The position numbers and the translations under genes are program-made. Positions 37,267 to 45,213 of a stretch of 64,000 nucleotides of DNA are shown one piece after another. The notes below the pieces were generated by a model, which saw only the letters and a program-made list of their open reading frames with translations, was not told the origin of the DNA and did no database searches. This DNA is from Ectopseudomonas khazarica (GTDB taxonomy: Bacteria > Pseudomonadota > Gammaproteobacteria > Pseudomonadales > Pseudomonadaceae). Within the stretch, counting starts at the first letter, position 1; the number at the start of each line of letters is the position of its first letter. Where the stretch lies: assembly GCF_004521985.1 (NCBI RefSeq), contig NZ_SBHZ01000010.1:1-64000 (forward strand), in the 5' to 3' direction.

Positions 37267-37457
37267 GCGTGCACCTCATTGTTGTTAACCGTGTATCGGC
37301 GGTCAGTGCGCAGGCCAGCAGCACCAATAGCAGGGTGAGACGAAGATACTTCTGCATGTACAACTCCGTTGAATGGGTTGCACAGAAAGGTATTCCCCTT
37401 TTTTTTGCAAAATAGGTCTATTGCGTACCCAAACAGGGCCAAACTGCCGATGGTCAT
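37263..37457 (-). CDS. Small phage protein of unknown function
   Basis: The protein has 64 aa (MTIGSLALFGYAIDLFCKKKG at the start). I support it mainly from gene packing: its ATG overlaps the methyltransferase stop by four bases, and its TGA overlaps the next gene's ATG by four bases. Base composition is lower in GC than the neighbours in the first third. No function is suggested; a competing small frame with a hydrophobic start at 37357 was not preferred. Confidence 0.55.
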   Translation of the reverse strand: MTIGSLALFGYAIDLFCKKKGNTFLCNPFNGVVHAEVSSSHPAIGAAGLRTDRRYTVNNNEVHA

Positions 37458-39175
37458 GCCGCCACCTCGCTCTGCTGCTGGTCCACCAGGTTGGCACGCA
37501 CCAGGGCGGCGGCGACTGGTGGGCAGACGCTGTTGCCGCACATTCGCACCTGGGCGTCCTTGGGCAGCTTGGGGTTGGTGAGGGTGCGGTTATGGATGTA
37601 GTCGGCCGGAAAGCCTTGGGCGGCGTAGAGTTCGTGGGGCTCGAGCATGCGCATGCCGATATCGACGATCTCGTACGGCTCGCCCTTGATCATAACCAGG
37701 CCGAGGTGATCCTTTGTGGTGATGGTGTGCACGGGCTCGCACAGGGTCTGTCCGGTGCCGTTCTCGTAGTACTTGATGAGGAAGGCGCGCACCTCACCCA
37801 AGTGGTTGCCGGATGCAGTGACGGTGTGGAGCGGCTCGGTCACAGGCTGGCCGTCGCGGCTGGTGCCACGCAGCTTGACCATGTGGCTGGTGACCAGGGC
37901 GTTATGGTCGCGGGTCGTCACCGTGGGGGCTGGGTCGGTCATCGCAGAGCCCGGGCCTTTGTAGTTTCCGCCGTAGTGCTTGGCCAGGAACGCTGCGACC
38001 AAGCCGATCGGCGCGGCGCCGCCTGGCTTCTTGATGTAGCTGTTGGCGGTCACGGTGGGCAGAGGTTCTTCGAGCGAGGTGCCGCGGTCGTTGGTGCGGA
38101 ATTTGGTAATCACCGGGGCGATTAGCGCCTGCTGCGAGCCCTGTGCAGTCACCGTCCAGAGTGGCTGTTCGACGCTGGCTACGCGTGGCTGCTGACCAGC
38201 ACGCTCGCCGTTACGGGTGTTGGCGATGAAGGGCGCCAGGGTCGGCACCACAAGCCCGGTCCCGCGCTTGCTGGTGATGGTCTGCAGCGGCTCGCCCAGC
38301 GGTTGGCCGCGGAAGTAGTCGTAACCGTGGTTGACCTTCACCAGGTAGGGCTCGGCATTGTCGATGACGTAGCGCTGTATCCCGCGGGCGATACGGCGCA
38401 GCGTGTTCTCGGCCAGCGGCCGGCGAACGCCCAGCGCCTTGCCTTCCTCGGGCGTGAGGAAGATCGACGGGCAGGGGAGTGACCAGTCGATGATGTCCGC
38501 CGCCAGGCGCTGGGGCTTGGCCTGTTTGGCCTTGACCTCAAGGCTACCGGCCGCCAGGTGTGTCGGCTCAGGCCATACGATGGGCATGCCGTCGCAACGC
38601 GCGATCAGGAACAGGCGCTTGCGGATGGTCGCGGCGCCGAACTGGTTGGCGCGCAGCTCGCGCCATTCCACCTGGTAGCCGTGGCGGCGCAGGGCGTTGA
38701 CGAAGCTGTTGAAGGTGCGGCCCTTGTTCTTCGGGCAGGGGCGCCCCTCGGCGAGCGGGCCCCAGGTGACGAACTCCTCGACGTTCTCCAGCATGATGAC
38801 GCGCGGGCGAACGGTGGCGGCGTAGCGGATGGCGACCCAGGCCAGGCCGCGGATCTCCTTCTTGACCGGCTTGCCGCCCTTGGCCTTGCTGAAGTGCTTG
38901 CAGTCCGGGCTGAACCAGGCGAGGTCGACCGGTCGGCCGCCGGTGATCTCGCGCGGGTCCACCTCCCATACGCTCTCGCAGTAATGCTTGGTGTGCGGGT
39001 GGTTGATCTCGTGCATCGCGATCGCTTCGGGATCATGGTTGATAGCGATATCGACCGGGCGACCCAGGGCCATTTCGATGCCGGTGGACGCGCCGCCGCC
39101 GCCGGCGAAGTTGTCAATGACCAAGCCACAGAAGTTGAAGCTGGGTTGTGGGTGGATGCGGTAGGTACTGGTCAT
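37454..39175 (-). CDS. Phage C5-cytosine DNA methyltransferase
   Basis: The protein has 573 aa. SAM motif I is NFAGGGGAS (22-30); the catalytic Cys92 lies in SPDCKHFSKAKGG, a variant of the usual P-P-C-Q loop; motif VI is ENVEEF (130-135), motif VIII QFGAATIRKRLFLIA (178 on), and motif X GNSVCPPVA (547 on). Between VIII and X, six copies of a P-x-x-T-[IV]-T unit (starting at 296, 338, 371, 415, 448, 481) make up most of the target-recognition region. It probably protects phage DNA from host restriction; its target sequence is unknown. Confidence 0.9.
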   Translation of the reverse strand: MTSTYRIHPQPSFNFCGLVIDNFAGGGGASTGIEMALGRPVDIAINHDPEAIAMHEINHPHTKHYCESVWEVDPREITGGRPVDLAWFSPDCKHFSKAKGGKPVKKEIRGLAWVAIRYAATVRPRVIMLENVEEFVTWGPLAEGRPCPKNKGRTFNSFVNALRRHGYQVEWRELRANQFGAATIRKRLFLIARCDGMPIVWPEPTHLAAGSLEVKAKQAKPQRLAADIIDWSLPCPSIFLTPEEGKALGVRRPLAENTLRRIARGIQRYVIDNAEPYLVKVNHGYDYFRGQPLGEPLQTITSKRGTGLVVPTLAPFIANTRNGERAGQQPRVASVEQPLWTVTAQGSQQALIAPVITKFRTNDRGTSLEEPLPTVTANSYIKKPGGAAPIGLVAAFLAKHYGGNYKGPGSAMTDPAPTVTTRDHNALVTSHMVKLRGTSRDGQPVTEPLHTVTASGNHLGEVRAFLIKYYENGTGQTLCEPVHTITTKDHLGLVMIKGEPYEIVDIGMRMLEPHELYAAQGFPADYIHNRTLTNPKLPKDAQVRMCGNSVCPPVAAALVRANLVDQQQSEVAA

Positions 39176-39216
39176 GCTGCTCTCCCGTGGACGAGGCCAT
39201 TTTGGAGAGGCAAGCT

Positions 39217-39873
39217 ATGGCAATTAATCTGGATAGGGCGGCGAGCATGATTGGCAAGTTGGTACAAGTCGCAAGAAGGCTCACCGTTGCGTCCGGGGCG
39301 CTGATTGCAATTGCAGTAGTGTCTTGGGCTGCCGGCATAATCCTTCAGGAGCGCGGCTTGAAGGATCCGGCGGCCTGGGTTCAAGCTGTAGGCACTTTGA
39401 TTGCGATAGCCGTCGCTATCGCGATTCCAGCGTGGCAGAAACAAACACAGGTTGAGGAAAAGCGAGACGAAGAGTTTGTACAGCGCAAGCTGACAATCGA
39501 GTGTGTTCGTTCGCTGGTAAATCACCAGCGTACCCTCTTGGGATCCATGCAAATAGCAGTTGCAGATCGCGAAACTGGCAAGCTCTCGGCATTCGAGTGG
39601 AAGCTCCTTGGTCATCGGTTGGCTGAAAACCGAAGAGAGATGGAGGATTTGAAGGTCGATGCTTTTGGCCCGCGGTTTGTACCGCATGTACTTGATGTAA
39701 AGGGCGTTGCAGCAATGATGTGTCTCATTGAATCGACTGAAAGCAATCATTACGAATGGCCGCAAGCGTGCGGGCGCCTGTTGACTGCCGTAGATCTCAT
39801 GCAGGCCCGCTTCAACGAACTTGTTAGTATGGAAGAGGATCTCTTCGAAGCGTTTGGTAAGCCCTACGTGTGA
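39217..39873 (+). CDS. Two-helix membrane protein, probable moron
   Basis: The protein has 218 aa from ATG 39217, six bases after GGAGAGG. Transmembrane helices at about 24-43 and 53-72 are followed by a charged helical cytoplasmic part (QTQVEEKRDEEFVQRKLTIECV) to the end. It stands on the opposite strand inside the leftward operon, and its GC is clearly lower than that of its neighbours. It is divergent from the methyltransferase and convergent with the HD gene. No family is recognised. The placement fits a lysogeny-expressed gene, such as superinfection exclusion or defence, which is an inference. Confidence 0.75.
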   Translation: MAINLDRAASMIGKLVQVARRLTVASGALIAIAVVSWAAGIILQERGLKDPAAWVQAVGTLIAIAVAIAIPAWQKQTQVEEKRDEEFVQRKLTIECVRSLVNHQRTLLGSMQIAVADRETGKLSAFEWKLLGHRLAENRREMEDLKVDAFGPRFVPHVLDVKGVAAMMCLIESTESNHYEWPQACGRLLTAVDLMQARFNELVSMEEDLFEAFGKPYV

Positions 39874-39878
39874 GACAT

Positions 39879-40454
39879 TCATTTCGCTTCCCTCGCACGG
39901 TGAGTGGTGGTGAGCAGACTCATCAGCCGCTGGAAGTAGCGGTCGCGGGCTTCCTCTGCACTCCATGGTTTGATGTGCCACGCGGGCAGCTCGATGCCCT
40001 GGATGCACTCCCAGGCGTCGGGGTGGGCGGGCATGAGGTCGCGGCGCTCGACGGCGAGCATGTACATGTCGGCCTCTTTCACCTGGGCGGGTAGCTCGGG
40101 CTCGAGGTCGAAGCGTTCGCAGATGGCGAGCCAGATGCGCTGCTCGACCTGGCCGTATACGTCATCGACTGCCATGTCCTGGGCGTACCCGCGCATGGCC
40201 AGCTTGAGCGGGCGCGTCATGTCGCCGATGTAGGCTTCGGTGGCGTCGTGGAGCAGGGCGTGCAACTGGTATTCAGGCTCGACCAGTTCGTGCACACGGT
40301 GGCAGTGCTCGGCAACGGAGTAGTGCTTGCTGGTGTGGCCGTTGAAGCGGCAGAGCCGGGCCAGGCTGAATGCGATGTCTGCCGGGTGGATCATGGCGAC
40401 TGTGGGCTCGAGCAGCTCGAAGCGGATGCCTTGATTGGTGAGGATCCAAGTCAT
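39879..40454 (-). CDS. HD-domain phosphohydrolase (YfbR-like)
   Basis: The protein has 191 aa from ATG 40454. The metal-binding HD pattern is present: RFNGHTSKHYSVAEHC (first His residues), LLHDATEAYIGD (H-D), and a downstream Asp in VKEADMYMLAVERRDLMP. It resembles 5'-deoxynucleotidases of the YfbR type, often carried by phages, which dephosphorylate dNMPs and shift nucleotide pools. Its start overlaps the DHH gene stop by four bases. Confidence 0.85.
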   Translation of the reverse strand: MTWILTNQGIRFELLEPTVAMIHPADIAFSLARLCRFNGHTSKHYSVAEHCHRVHELVEPEYQLHALLHDATEAYIGDMTRPLKLAMRGYAQDMAVDDVYGQVEQRIWLAICERFDLEPELPAQVKEADMYMLAVERRDLMPAHPDAWECIQGIELPAWHIKPWSAEEARDRYFQRLMSLLTTTHRAREAK

Positions 40455-41476
40455 AGCGGATCCTCCATGTCGAGCAGTTGACCCGCTGTCACTAGTGCTC
40501 GGCCTGCCCGTGCTGCAGGAACCTGGCCGCCGGTGAGCGCCTGGCTCAGGCACTCGGTCACTTCGCGAAGGGCGTTCAGAAGCTGGGCTTCTCGCTCGCT
40601 GCTCTCCAGTGTTGCCGGCAAGAAGCCCGTCACCAGCTCGTGGTCGAATGGCACGGTGAAGCCGGCCGCGTTGCGGTGACCGCCGCCGCCGTACTGTTTG
40701 GCGATCTCGGATACGTCGAGGCCTTCGGGCTGGCTACGCAGTGAGAAGACGCGGCCCTTTGGGGTGTCGCTGTAGCAGGCGGCGAAGGGTTCGCCTTGGG
40801 CCAGGACGTGGCCGGCGGCGCTGGCCATGAAGTGGGGGCAGTTCAGGGCCGGTACATCGTGGCCGCCGATGGTGAGGCGGCGGGCGTTCGGTACCAAGTC
40901 GGCCACGTTCTTGTTGTGTGCTCTCAAGATGGAATGGCCATCGTCGCGAAGCTCTAAGGAGACCCGCTCCATAAGGCCGTCCCATATGTCGAAGTCCTGG
41001 CCGTAGCTGAACACCGCCGCCATGATTTCTTTGGTGCCGGGCAGGGCGAAGCGCCAGAGGTCGCGATCCTCGATGTGGTTGATCACGCGGGGACGTGGTG
41101 AAAACGGGTAGAAGTAGTCCCAGGCAAGCCCGGCGCCGCTGCGTTGCATGTCGAACACCGCCCCGAGGGGCTGCTGTGCGGCTAGCCAGTCGCTGTATTT
41201 GGCAGGGGCGGCCGGGATTTCGGCCAGGTCTTCGGCGGCGCTCTTGTGGTGGTCGATGATCAGGATCGAGCGGGCAGCCTGGGCGAGCTGGAGCAGCTGG
41301 TCGCGCTTGTAGGAGAAGTCCACGAGGATGATGTCGCGGCCTTCGACCTCAGGTGCGGGCTCGCCATATCTGCCGGGGTGGAAGTCGACGTTATCGGCGC
41401 CCAGCGCCTTGCGAACGACCCAGGCGGCGCCGAAGCCATCGGCGCAATTGGCGTGGTAGATGCACAGGGTCTTCAT
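40451..41476 (-). CDS. DHH-DHHA1 family phosphoesterase
   Basis: The protein has 341 aa. Motif I is YHANCADGFGAAW, motif II VDFSYKRDQL, motif III IIDHHKSA (DHH), and the C-terminal DHHA1 box is GGGGHRNAAGF. Relatives hydrolyse short oligonucleotides, pAp or cyclic dinucleotides using manganese. The phage copy is coupled by four-base overlaps to an HD phosphohydrolase and to a membrane P-loop gene. Its substrate is unknown; roles in nucleotide recycling or in removing signalling nucleotides are both possible. Confidence 0.87.
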   Translation of the reverse strand: MKTLCIYHANCADGFGAAWVVRKALGADNVDFHPGRYGEPAPEVEGRDIILVDFSYKRDQLLQLAQAARSILIIDHHKSAAEDLAEIPAAPAKYSDWLAAQQPLGAVFDMQRSGAGLAWDYFYPFSPRPRVINHIEDRDLWRFALPGTKEIMAAVFSYGQDFDIWDGLMERVSLELRDDGHSILRAHNKNVADLVPNARRLTIGGHDVPALNCPHFMASAAGHVLAQGEPFAACYSDTPKGRVFSLRSQPEGLDVSEIAKQYGGGGHRNAAGFTVPFDHELVTGFLPATLESSEREAQLLNALREVTECLSQALTGGQVPAARAGRALVTAGQLLDMEDPL

Positions 41477-42201
41477 GCTGCGGCCTCCTGCTCGGCGACG
41501 CGCTGCATGGCTTCTTCGTAGGTCATCACGGCTTTGCCGCCGGCCCGGGCGCTCATGTCTTCGTTGGTCAGGTAGAGCGTGTCGTGCAGTTCAACAGGGC
41601 GCGGGTCTGCTTGAAGGTCGTCAACGATCTTGCTCAAGCCGAGGGCCTTGGCGATTCGGGCAGCATTGCGGGTTTTGCCGCACGCCTCGGGGCCGAACAC
41701 GATCACGCTACGCACGTTGTCGGTTGGGGAGGCGGCATCGGACTCCTGCTGCTGCAGGCGTGATACTAAGGCCTGCAGCTGGGCGCGGGTGGCGTTGGTG
41801 TCTCGTTCGCGCTGGGAGTTGCCCAGGAACTTGTGGACTTCCCCGGCCTTCTCCAGCTGCTTGATGGCACGCCGTAACCACAGCAGCTCGTGGTCGCTCA
41901 GGCAGCGCTGGGCGAACAGCTTCACCCGGGCGTCAGCGTCCTGGCTGATCGCGTCAAGGCCATGCTTATGCTCACGCAGTAGATTCAGGCGCTGGCCCTT
42001 GAGGCTGGTAATTTCCAGCGCTTGCTCATTGATGGTTTCTTGAAGTCCATCAATCAGTGGCTGGCGGGCTTGGCTGCCGTCTGAATAACCTCTGGCGCGG
42101 ATGCGCATTTTGGCGATGCGGAGAAAGACCGACGTAAAGACCAGGCCGATGCTGAGGCCTGCGATAAGGCTGATGATGATCAGGTGGGTAGTGGAGTGCA
42201 T
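41473..42201 (-). CDS. Membrane-anchored coiled-coil P-loop protein
   Basis: The protein has 242 aa. A transmembrane helix (6-29) is followed by a basic patch, a long predicted coiled coil (about 45-160), and then a short P-loop region with Walker A GPEACGKT (170-177) and about 65 residues after it. That is too short for a full AAA+ ATPase; a small ATPase or kinase core, or a degenerate one, is possible. It is the first gene of the overlapping P-loop/DHH/HD trio. No family is recognised. Confidence 0.7.
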   Translation of the reverse strand: MHSTTHLIIISLIAGLSIGLVFTSVFLRIAKMRIRARGYSDGSQARQPLIDGLQETINEQALEITSLKGQRLNLLREHKHGLDAISQDADARVKLFAQRCLSDHELLWLRRAIKQLEKAGEVHKFLGNSQRERDTNATRAQLQALVSRLQQQESDAASPTDNVRSVIVFGPEACGKTRNAARIAKALGLSKIVDDLQADPRPVELHDTLYLTNEDMSARAGGKAVMTYEEAMQRVAEQEAAA

Positions 42202-42256
42202 GTGCTGTGCCTCGAAGGTGGTAAGAGGCCGGCGTGGTAAGCGCCGGCCGGATGGT

Positions 42257-43078
42257 TTAGATGCTGGCGTCGTACAGGGGGATTTCGCCGATGGCGTCGT
42301 GGATTTGTTTGCGGACGGCGCTGTAGGCTTCCTCGAGCACCTTGTCCGGGCGCACGAGCTCGTACCACATGCTGAGGCGGCCCTCGGCGATGCGGTAACG
42401 GAAGCGAGCGCTGATCAGGAAGGCGTCGCCGCCCAGGAAGGGCTTGATGCCGATGTAGAACAGCTCAGGGATGTTGAGCTGGCCCGTTGCGCCGGCGCTG
42501 CCATCGATTTGTTCGTTGTAGGTGAGCTGCACCTGGCCATTGTCGAGGCGGGTGCCCTGGCGGAAGGTGATGTTCTTTTGCGCCTGAAGCGTGCGGCTGA
42601 TTTCGAGCATGTCCGCGGCGCTCGGGGCGTTCTTATCGTCTTCGTTCTGAACGATGTCTTTCACGTTGTCTTCGATGAACTGAGCGAAGTCCGCCTGTGG
42701 GAGGCGCTTGCGATCCATCTCTTTCCAGTTACCCCATTCGACGGTGAGCGGGCACGAGTAGGTTGCGGTGTGATCACCCCAGGCTGCCGACTCGGGGGTG
42801 TGGTAGTCGAAGAGCGCCTTGAAGGTGCGGCCAGTTGGGCCATTGCAGAAGACTGCGGTAGCGGGGTTGGCGAAACGGGTCACGTAATCCACGAAGGACG
42901 GCACGTCCAGCAGGGTGAGGCGCTGACGGATACGGGTCGGGGCGGGCAGCAGCTTTTCCAAATCTTCGAGCGCTACATCGTCCGGGCGCAGTGCGAGTGG
43001 CTGGGGGATGCCCGCGACGTTGAACGGCTTGCCGAGGGTTTGAGCGAGTACGACCAAGTGCTTGAGTGCTTCTTGCAT
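42257..43078 (-). CDS. DUF2303 (YfdQ-like) phage protein
   Basis: The protein has 273 aa. It matches DUF2303, a phage early-region family, through VPSFVDYVTRFANPATAVFCN, FKALFDYHTPESAAWGDHTATYSCPLT and NITFRQGTRLDNGQVQLTYNEQI. Family function is unproven; it is found with early recombination or replication genes. The 54-nt gap to the next gene is among the few in this operon. Confidence 0.85.
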   Translation of the reverse strand: MQEALKHLVVLAQTLGKPFNVAGIPQPLALRPDDVALEDLEKLLPAPTRIRQRLTLLDVPSFVDYVTRFANPATAVFCNGPTGRTFKALFDYHTPESAAWGDHTATYSCPLTVEWGNWKEMDRKRLPQADFAQFIEDNVKDIVQNEDDKNAPSAADMLEISRTLQAQKNITFRQGTRLDNGQVQLTYNEQIDGSAGATGQLNIPELFYIGIKPFLGGDAFLISARFRYRIAEGRLSMWYELVRPDKVLEEAYSAVRKQIHDAIGEIPLYDASI

Positions 43079-43110
43079 GAGTGTGCTCCTGTGAGCGGTT
43101 GGGGCTGGGG

Positions 43111-43449
43111 TTAGTCGGCGGCTTTGCGCAGAGGGGCCGGTGCTTCTTCTTCGACGGAGCGCAGCTCGAGGTTCTGCTGTCGCGGGTCGCGGCGGCTGAT
43201 GTTCCCCTCGGGGGTGAGGAAGAACAGCGACGTGCCACGCGCCAGAACCGGCTCCTTGCTCTTCACGTCGGCCTTGATGGTCATCTGGCCGGCGCCTTCG
43301 GGCTTGTAGGTGAGCTTGATGGTCAGCTCGCCACCCTTGTTGGTCAGGCGAATGGCGTCGATCAGGGCGTGCTGGACGTCGGTCAGTTCGTCCAGCAGAC
43401 CGCCGCCTTCCACGTCCCGCAGCGTGTCAATGAATGGGCGTTTACTCAT
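43111..43449 (-). CDS. Phage protein of unknown function
   Basis: The protein has 112 aa from ATG 43449 (MSKRPFIDTLRDVEGGGLLDEL). A helical start (DVQHALIDAIRLTNKGGELTI) is followed by a beta-rich half (KLTYKPEGAGQMTIKADVKSKEP) and an acidic tail. It lies directly upstream of the DUF2303 gene, a pair that occurs together in other phages; no function is known. Confidence 0.7.
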   Translation of the reverse strand: MSKRPFIDTLRDVEGGGLLDELTDVQHALIDAIRLTNKGGELTIKLTYKPEGAGQMTIKADVKSKEPVLARGTSLFFLTPEGNISRRDPRQQNLELRSVEEEAPAPLRKAAD

Positions 43450-43487
43450 GGTGCTGTGCCTCTTGGTGGTGGCCTTGGTGGGGCCGG

Positions 43488-43754
43488 TTATGCCGCCTGT
43501 TTGGCGGCTTGTTCTTGCTGGCGGTCGAGCCATTTGGCGAGGGTGGGCAGGTAGATGACCCAGGGCGACCGCTTGGAATTGGGGTCCAGCCTCCAGAGCT
43601 GCAGCTGGAGCCCACCGGCGGCGATCTTGCGGCGAAGGTATGCCACGCTTGTGATGTGCGGCAGGTGGTCGGCCAGCAGCTGCTCGGCGGTGATGTAGTT
43701 GGCCGAGTAGCGTTGGCGCAGCTGCTCGAGCGTGGTTTGCGGGGCCTCCGTCAT
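43488..43754 (-). CDS. PrtN-like transcriptional activator
   Basis: The protein has 88 aa. The N-terminus (LEQLRQRYSANYITAEQLLADHLPHITSVAYLRRKIAAGGL) followed by PWVIYLPTLAKWLDRQQ matches the pyocin activator PrtN family in length and order (PF11112). PrtN activates pyocin genes after RecA-dependent loss of PrtR. Here it sits in the leftward operon, so it could activate phage genes or affect resident pyocin clusters. It is overlapped by four bases at its start. Confidence 0.72.
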   Translation of the reverse strand: MTEAPQTTLEQLRQRYSANYITAEQLLADHLPHITSVAYLRRKIAAGGLQLQLWRLDPNSKRSPWVIYLPTLAKWLDRQQEQAAKQAA

Positions 43755-44107
43755 GGCTTGGCCTGCGGCTCGAAGCGCGTGGCGACGAGCTGGACCAGCC
43801 CCTCGATGGATTTGGCGCGCTGGCGGTACACCGGCTCGCCACTGGCGTTGACGATCAGGGCGAGGTAGGGCGCCTGGGTTTTCGGCTCCAGCGACACATA
43901 GGGCAGGTGCCCGAGCGGCGTTACGCGCACCAGCTCGGCATACAGCCGGCCGAGCTCTTCGCGGTGCGGGTAGGCGGCGTTGAGGCGTTCGATGGCCTCG
44001 GTGCTGGTGTCGGCCAGGGTTTTGCCGCTGAGCGCAGTAGGGTGCTCAACGTGCACGCTGGCCAGCTTGAGGGCACCGATGGCGTGGCTGATTGGGCTGT
44101 TGCTCAT
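43751..44107 (-). CDS. Phage protein of unknown function
   Basis: The protein has 118 aa. It is helical at the start (SHAIGALKLASVHVEHPTALSGKTLADT), with a later segment resembling a small alpha/beta domain (YLALIVNASGEPVYRQRAKSIEGLVQLVATRFEP). No family is recognised. It overlaps both neighbours by four bases, so it is certainly part of the operon. Confidence 0.65.
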   Translation of the reverse strand: MSNSPISHAIGALKLASVHVEHPTALSGKTLADTSTEAIERLNAAYPHREELGRLYAELVRVTPLGHLPYVSLEPKTQAPYLALIVNASGEPVYRQRAKSIEGLVQLVATRFEPQAKP

Positions 44108-44394
44108 GCTTGGCTCCCTGCCTGACGTGGCGGCATGTGGCGGATATGGATGCCCATCTGTTCAGCCAGCCAGGCGACGCCGTCTTCCGTGGTCATCACC
44201 ACCGGGTAGTGCGAGATCTTGCCAATGCGTGGATTCCAGCGGCCGCGGGTTTCGACGAACAGCCGGCCCTCGACTCGCGGCGATGGGATCAGCTGGCTTT
44301 CGGCGTTCAGGATCTTCAGCTCGCGGAGTTTCGTGCGTAGCTTGCGGTCGCCCATGCCCAGCACGACTGCGGTGGCTTTCAGGTCGCGATTCAT
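44104..44394 (-). CDS. KilAC-type phage antirepressor domain protein
   Basis: The protein has 96 aa. The order KATAVVLGMGDRKLRTKLRELKIL, then GRWNPRIGKISHYPVVMTTEDGVAWLAEQM, matches the C-terminal antirepressor domain (PF03374): a helix-turn-helix, then a small winged part. Full antirepressors carry an N-terminal Bro or Ant domain as well; that part is absent, so it is a stand-alone C-domain. It probably binds DNA or the repressor; antirepressor activity is an inference. Confidence 0.75.
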   Translation of the reverse strand: MNRDLKATAVVLGMGDRKLRTKLRELKILNAESQLIPSPRVEGRLFVETRGRWNPRIGKISHYPVVMTTEDGVAWLAEQMGIHIRHMPPRQAGSQA

Positions 44395-44404
44395 GGCGGT
44401 TACC

Positions 44405-44941
44405 TCAGGCAGCGAGCTGCTGGATGTGCTCGGCGAGCGAGAGGTACACGCCTTGCTCGCTTCCCCGTGCCAAGTGCGTTCTGTTGCCGTTTGCCGCCAC
44501 AGCGGTACGGCGCGAGTCGTGTGGACTAGCGTGTACGGTGACGACTGTGCCGCTACTGAGCGTGGCGCTGCCGCCTTCGCGGCAAACCGTGCGCAGGGTG
44601 CGTTCGTCGTCGGTGCCCAGGGTGGCCGTAGGGCTGTGGGCGGACTCGCTTTCGGGCCGTGGAAGGCCCGTGTCGAGCCGGCCGTTGGCCAGATCCTCGA
44701 TGAAGATCTTGGCCTGATTGAAGAAGCCGGCCTCGTGCGGGTCGAGGGTCAGTTCGCCAGTAATGTCCGCCAGGGTCGAGCGCAGGCGGATGCGATGCTC
44801 GGCGCATTCGGCGTCGATGTGCACGTGGATGGCCTGGCTGCAGTCGCCCGGGCGGGCCAGTTTGAGGATCACGCTGCCGCCATGAATGAGGGCAGCGCGC
44901 AGCAGGTCTTGCGAGGCGAGGGTGAGGATGAGGTACATCAC
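44405..44941 (-). CDS. Phage protein of unknown function
   Basis: The protein has 178 aa. The first 25 residues are hydrophobic-amphipathic (MMYLILTLASQDLLRAALIHG). A middle region (IDAECAEHRIRLRSTLADITGELTLDPHEAGFF) is followed by a Ser/Thr-rich second half. I recognise no domain. It overlaps the upstream 65-aa gene by four bases. Confidence 0.6.
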   Translation of the reverse strand: MMYLILTLASQDLLRAALIHGGSVILKLARPGDCSQAIHVHIDAECAEHRIRLRSTLADITGELTLDPHEAGFFNQAKIFIEDLANGRLDTGLPRPESESAHSPTATLGTDDERTLRTVCREGGSATLSSGTVVTVHASPHDSRRTAVAANGNRTHLARGSEQGVYLSLAEHIQQLAA

Positions 44942-45135
44942 GCCGCACCTCCCGGGAAGCCACTGAAGTCTTCGAAGGCGGGCAAGGTGGAGCTGCGCAG
45001 TTGAGGGCGGCCGCAGACGATCATCACCAGCTGGCCGGTAGCCTGTTGGATGCTGCGAACGATGGTGGGGTTAGATGCTGCTGCCGGGTGGATGACCACC
45101 GGGCAGCGGGTATTGCTGTGCTGTGCCTGATTCAT
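44938..45135 (-). CDS. First gene of the leftward operon, unknown
   Basis: The protein has 65 aa (MNQAQHSNTRCPVVIHPAAASN at the start). It is the first gene after the leftward operator-promoter region, the position that early regulators occupy in lambda-like phages. No family is recognised and it is too short to assign. It overlaps the next gene by four bases. Confidence 0.6.
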   Translation of the reverse strand: MNQAQHSNTRCPVVIHPAAASNPTIVRSIQQATGQLVMIVCGRPQLRSSTLPAFEDFSGFPGGAA

Positions 45136-45171
45136 TGCCGTAAACCCTTGGTAAGTGGGTACGGCAGAGAT

Positions 45172-45210
45172 TATCCCTGTTGGGTATTGGAGTAAATACC
45201 TATCGGGTAT
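45172..45210. promoter_or_regulatory. OL-like operator cluster
   Basis: Two operator-like sites share the repressor motif TACC-N5-GGTA: ATACCTATCGGGTAT (45196-45210, perfect 5-bp arms) and the imperfect TCCCTGTTGGGTA (45174-45186). They lie between cI and the leftward operon. On the minus strand GATAAT (45171-45176 region) could be the -10 of a pL promoter, with the operators covering the -35 side. Confidence 0.65.
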
Positions 45211-45213
45211 TTT

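Noticed and set aside
37148..37363. Small minus-strand frame with a signal-peptide-like start (MQKYLRLTLLL)
   Set aside because: It overlaps two frames that are linked by exact four-base stop/start overlaps; its C-terminal part is antisense-like and low in support.
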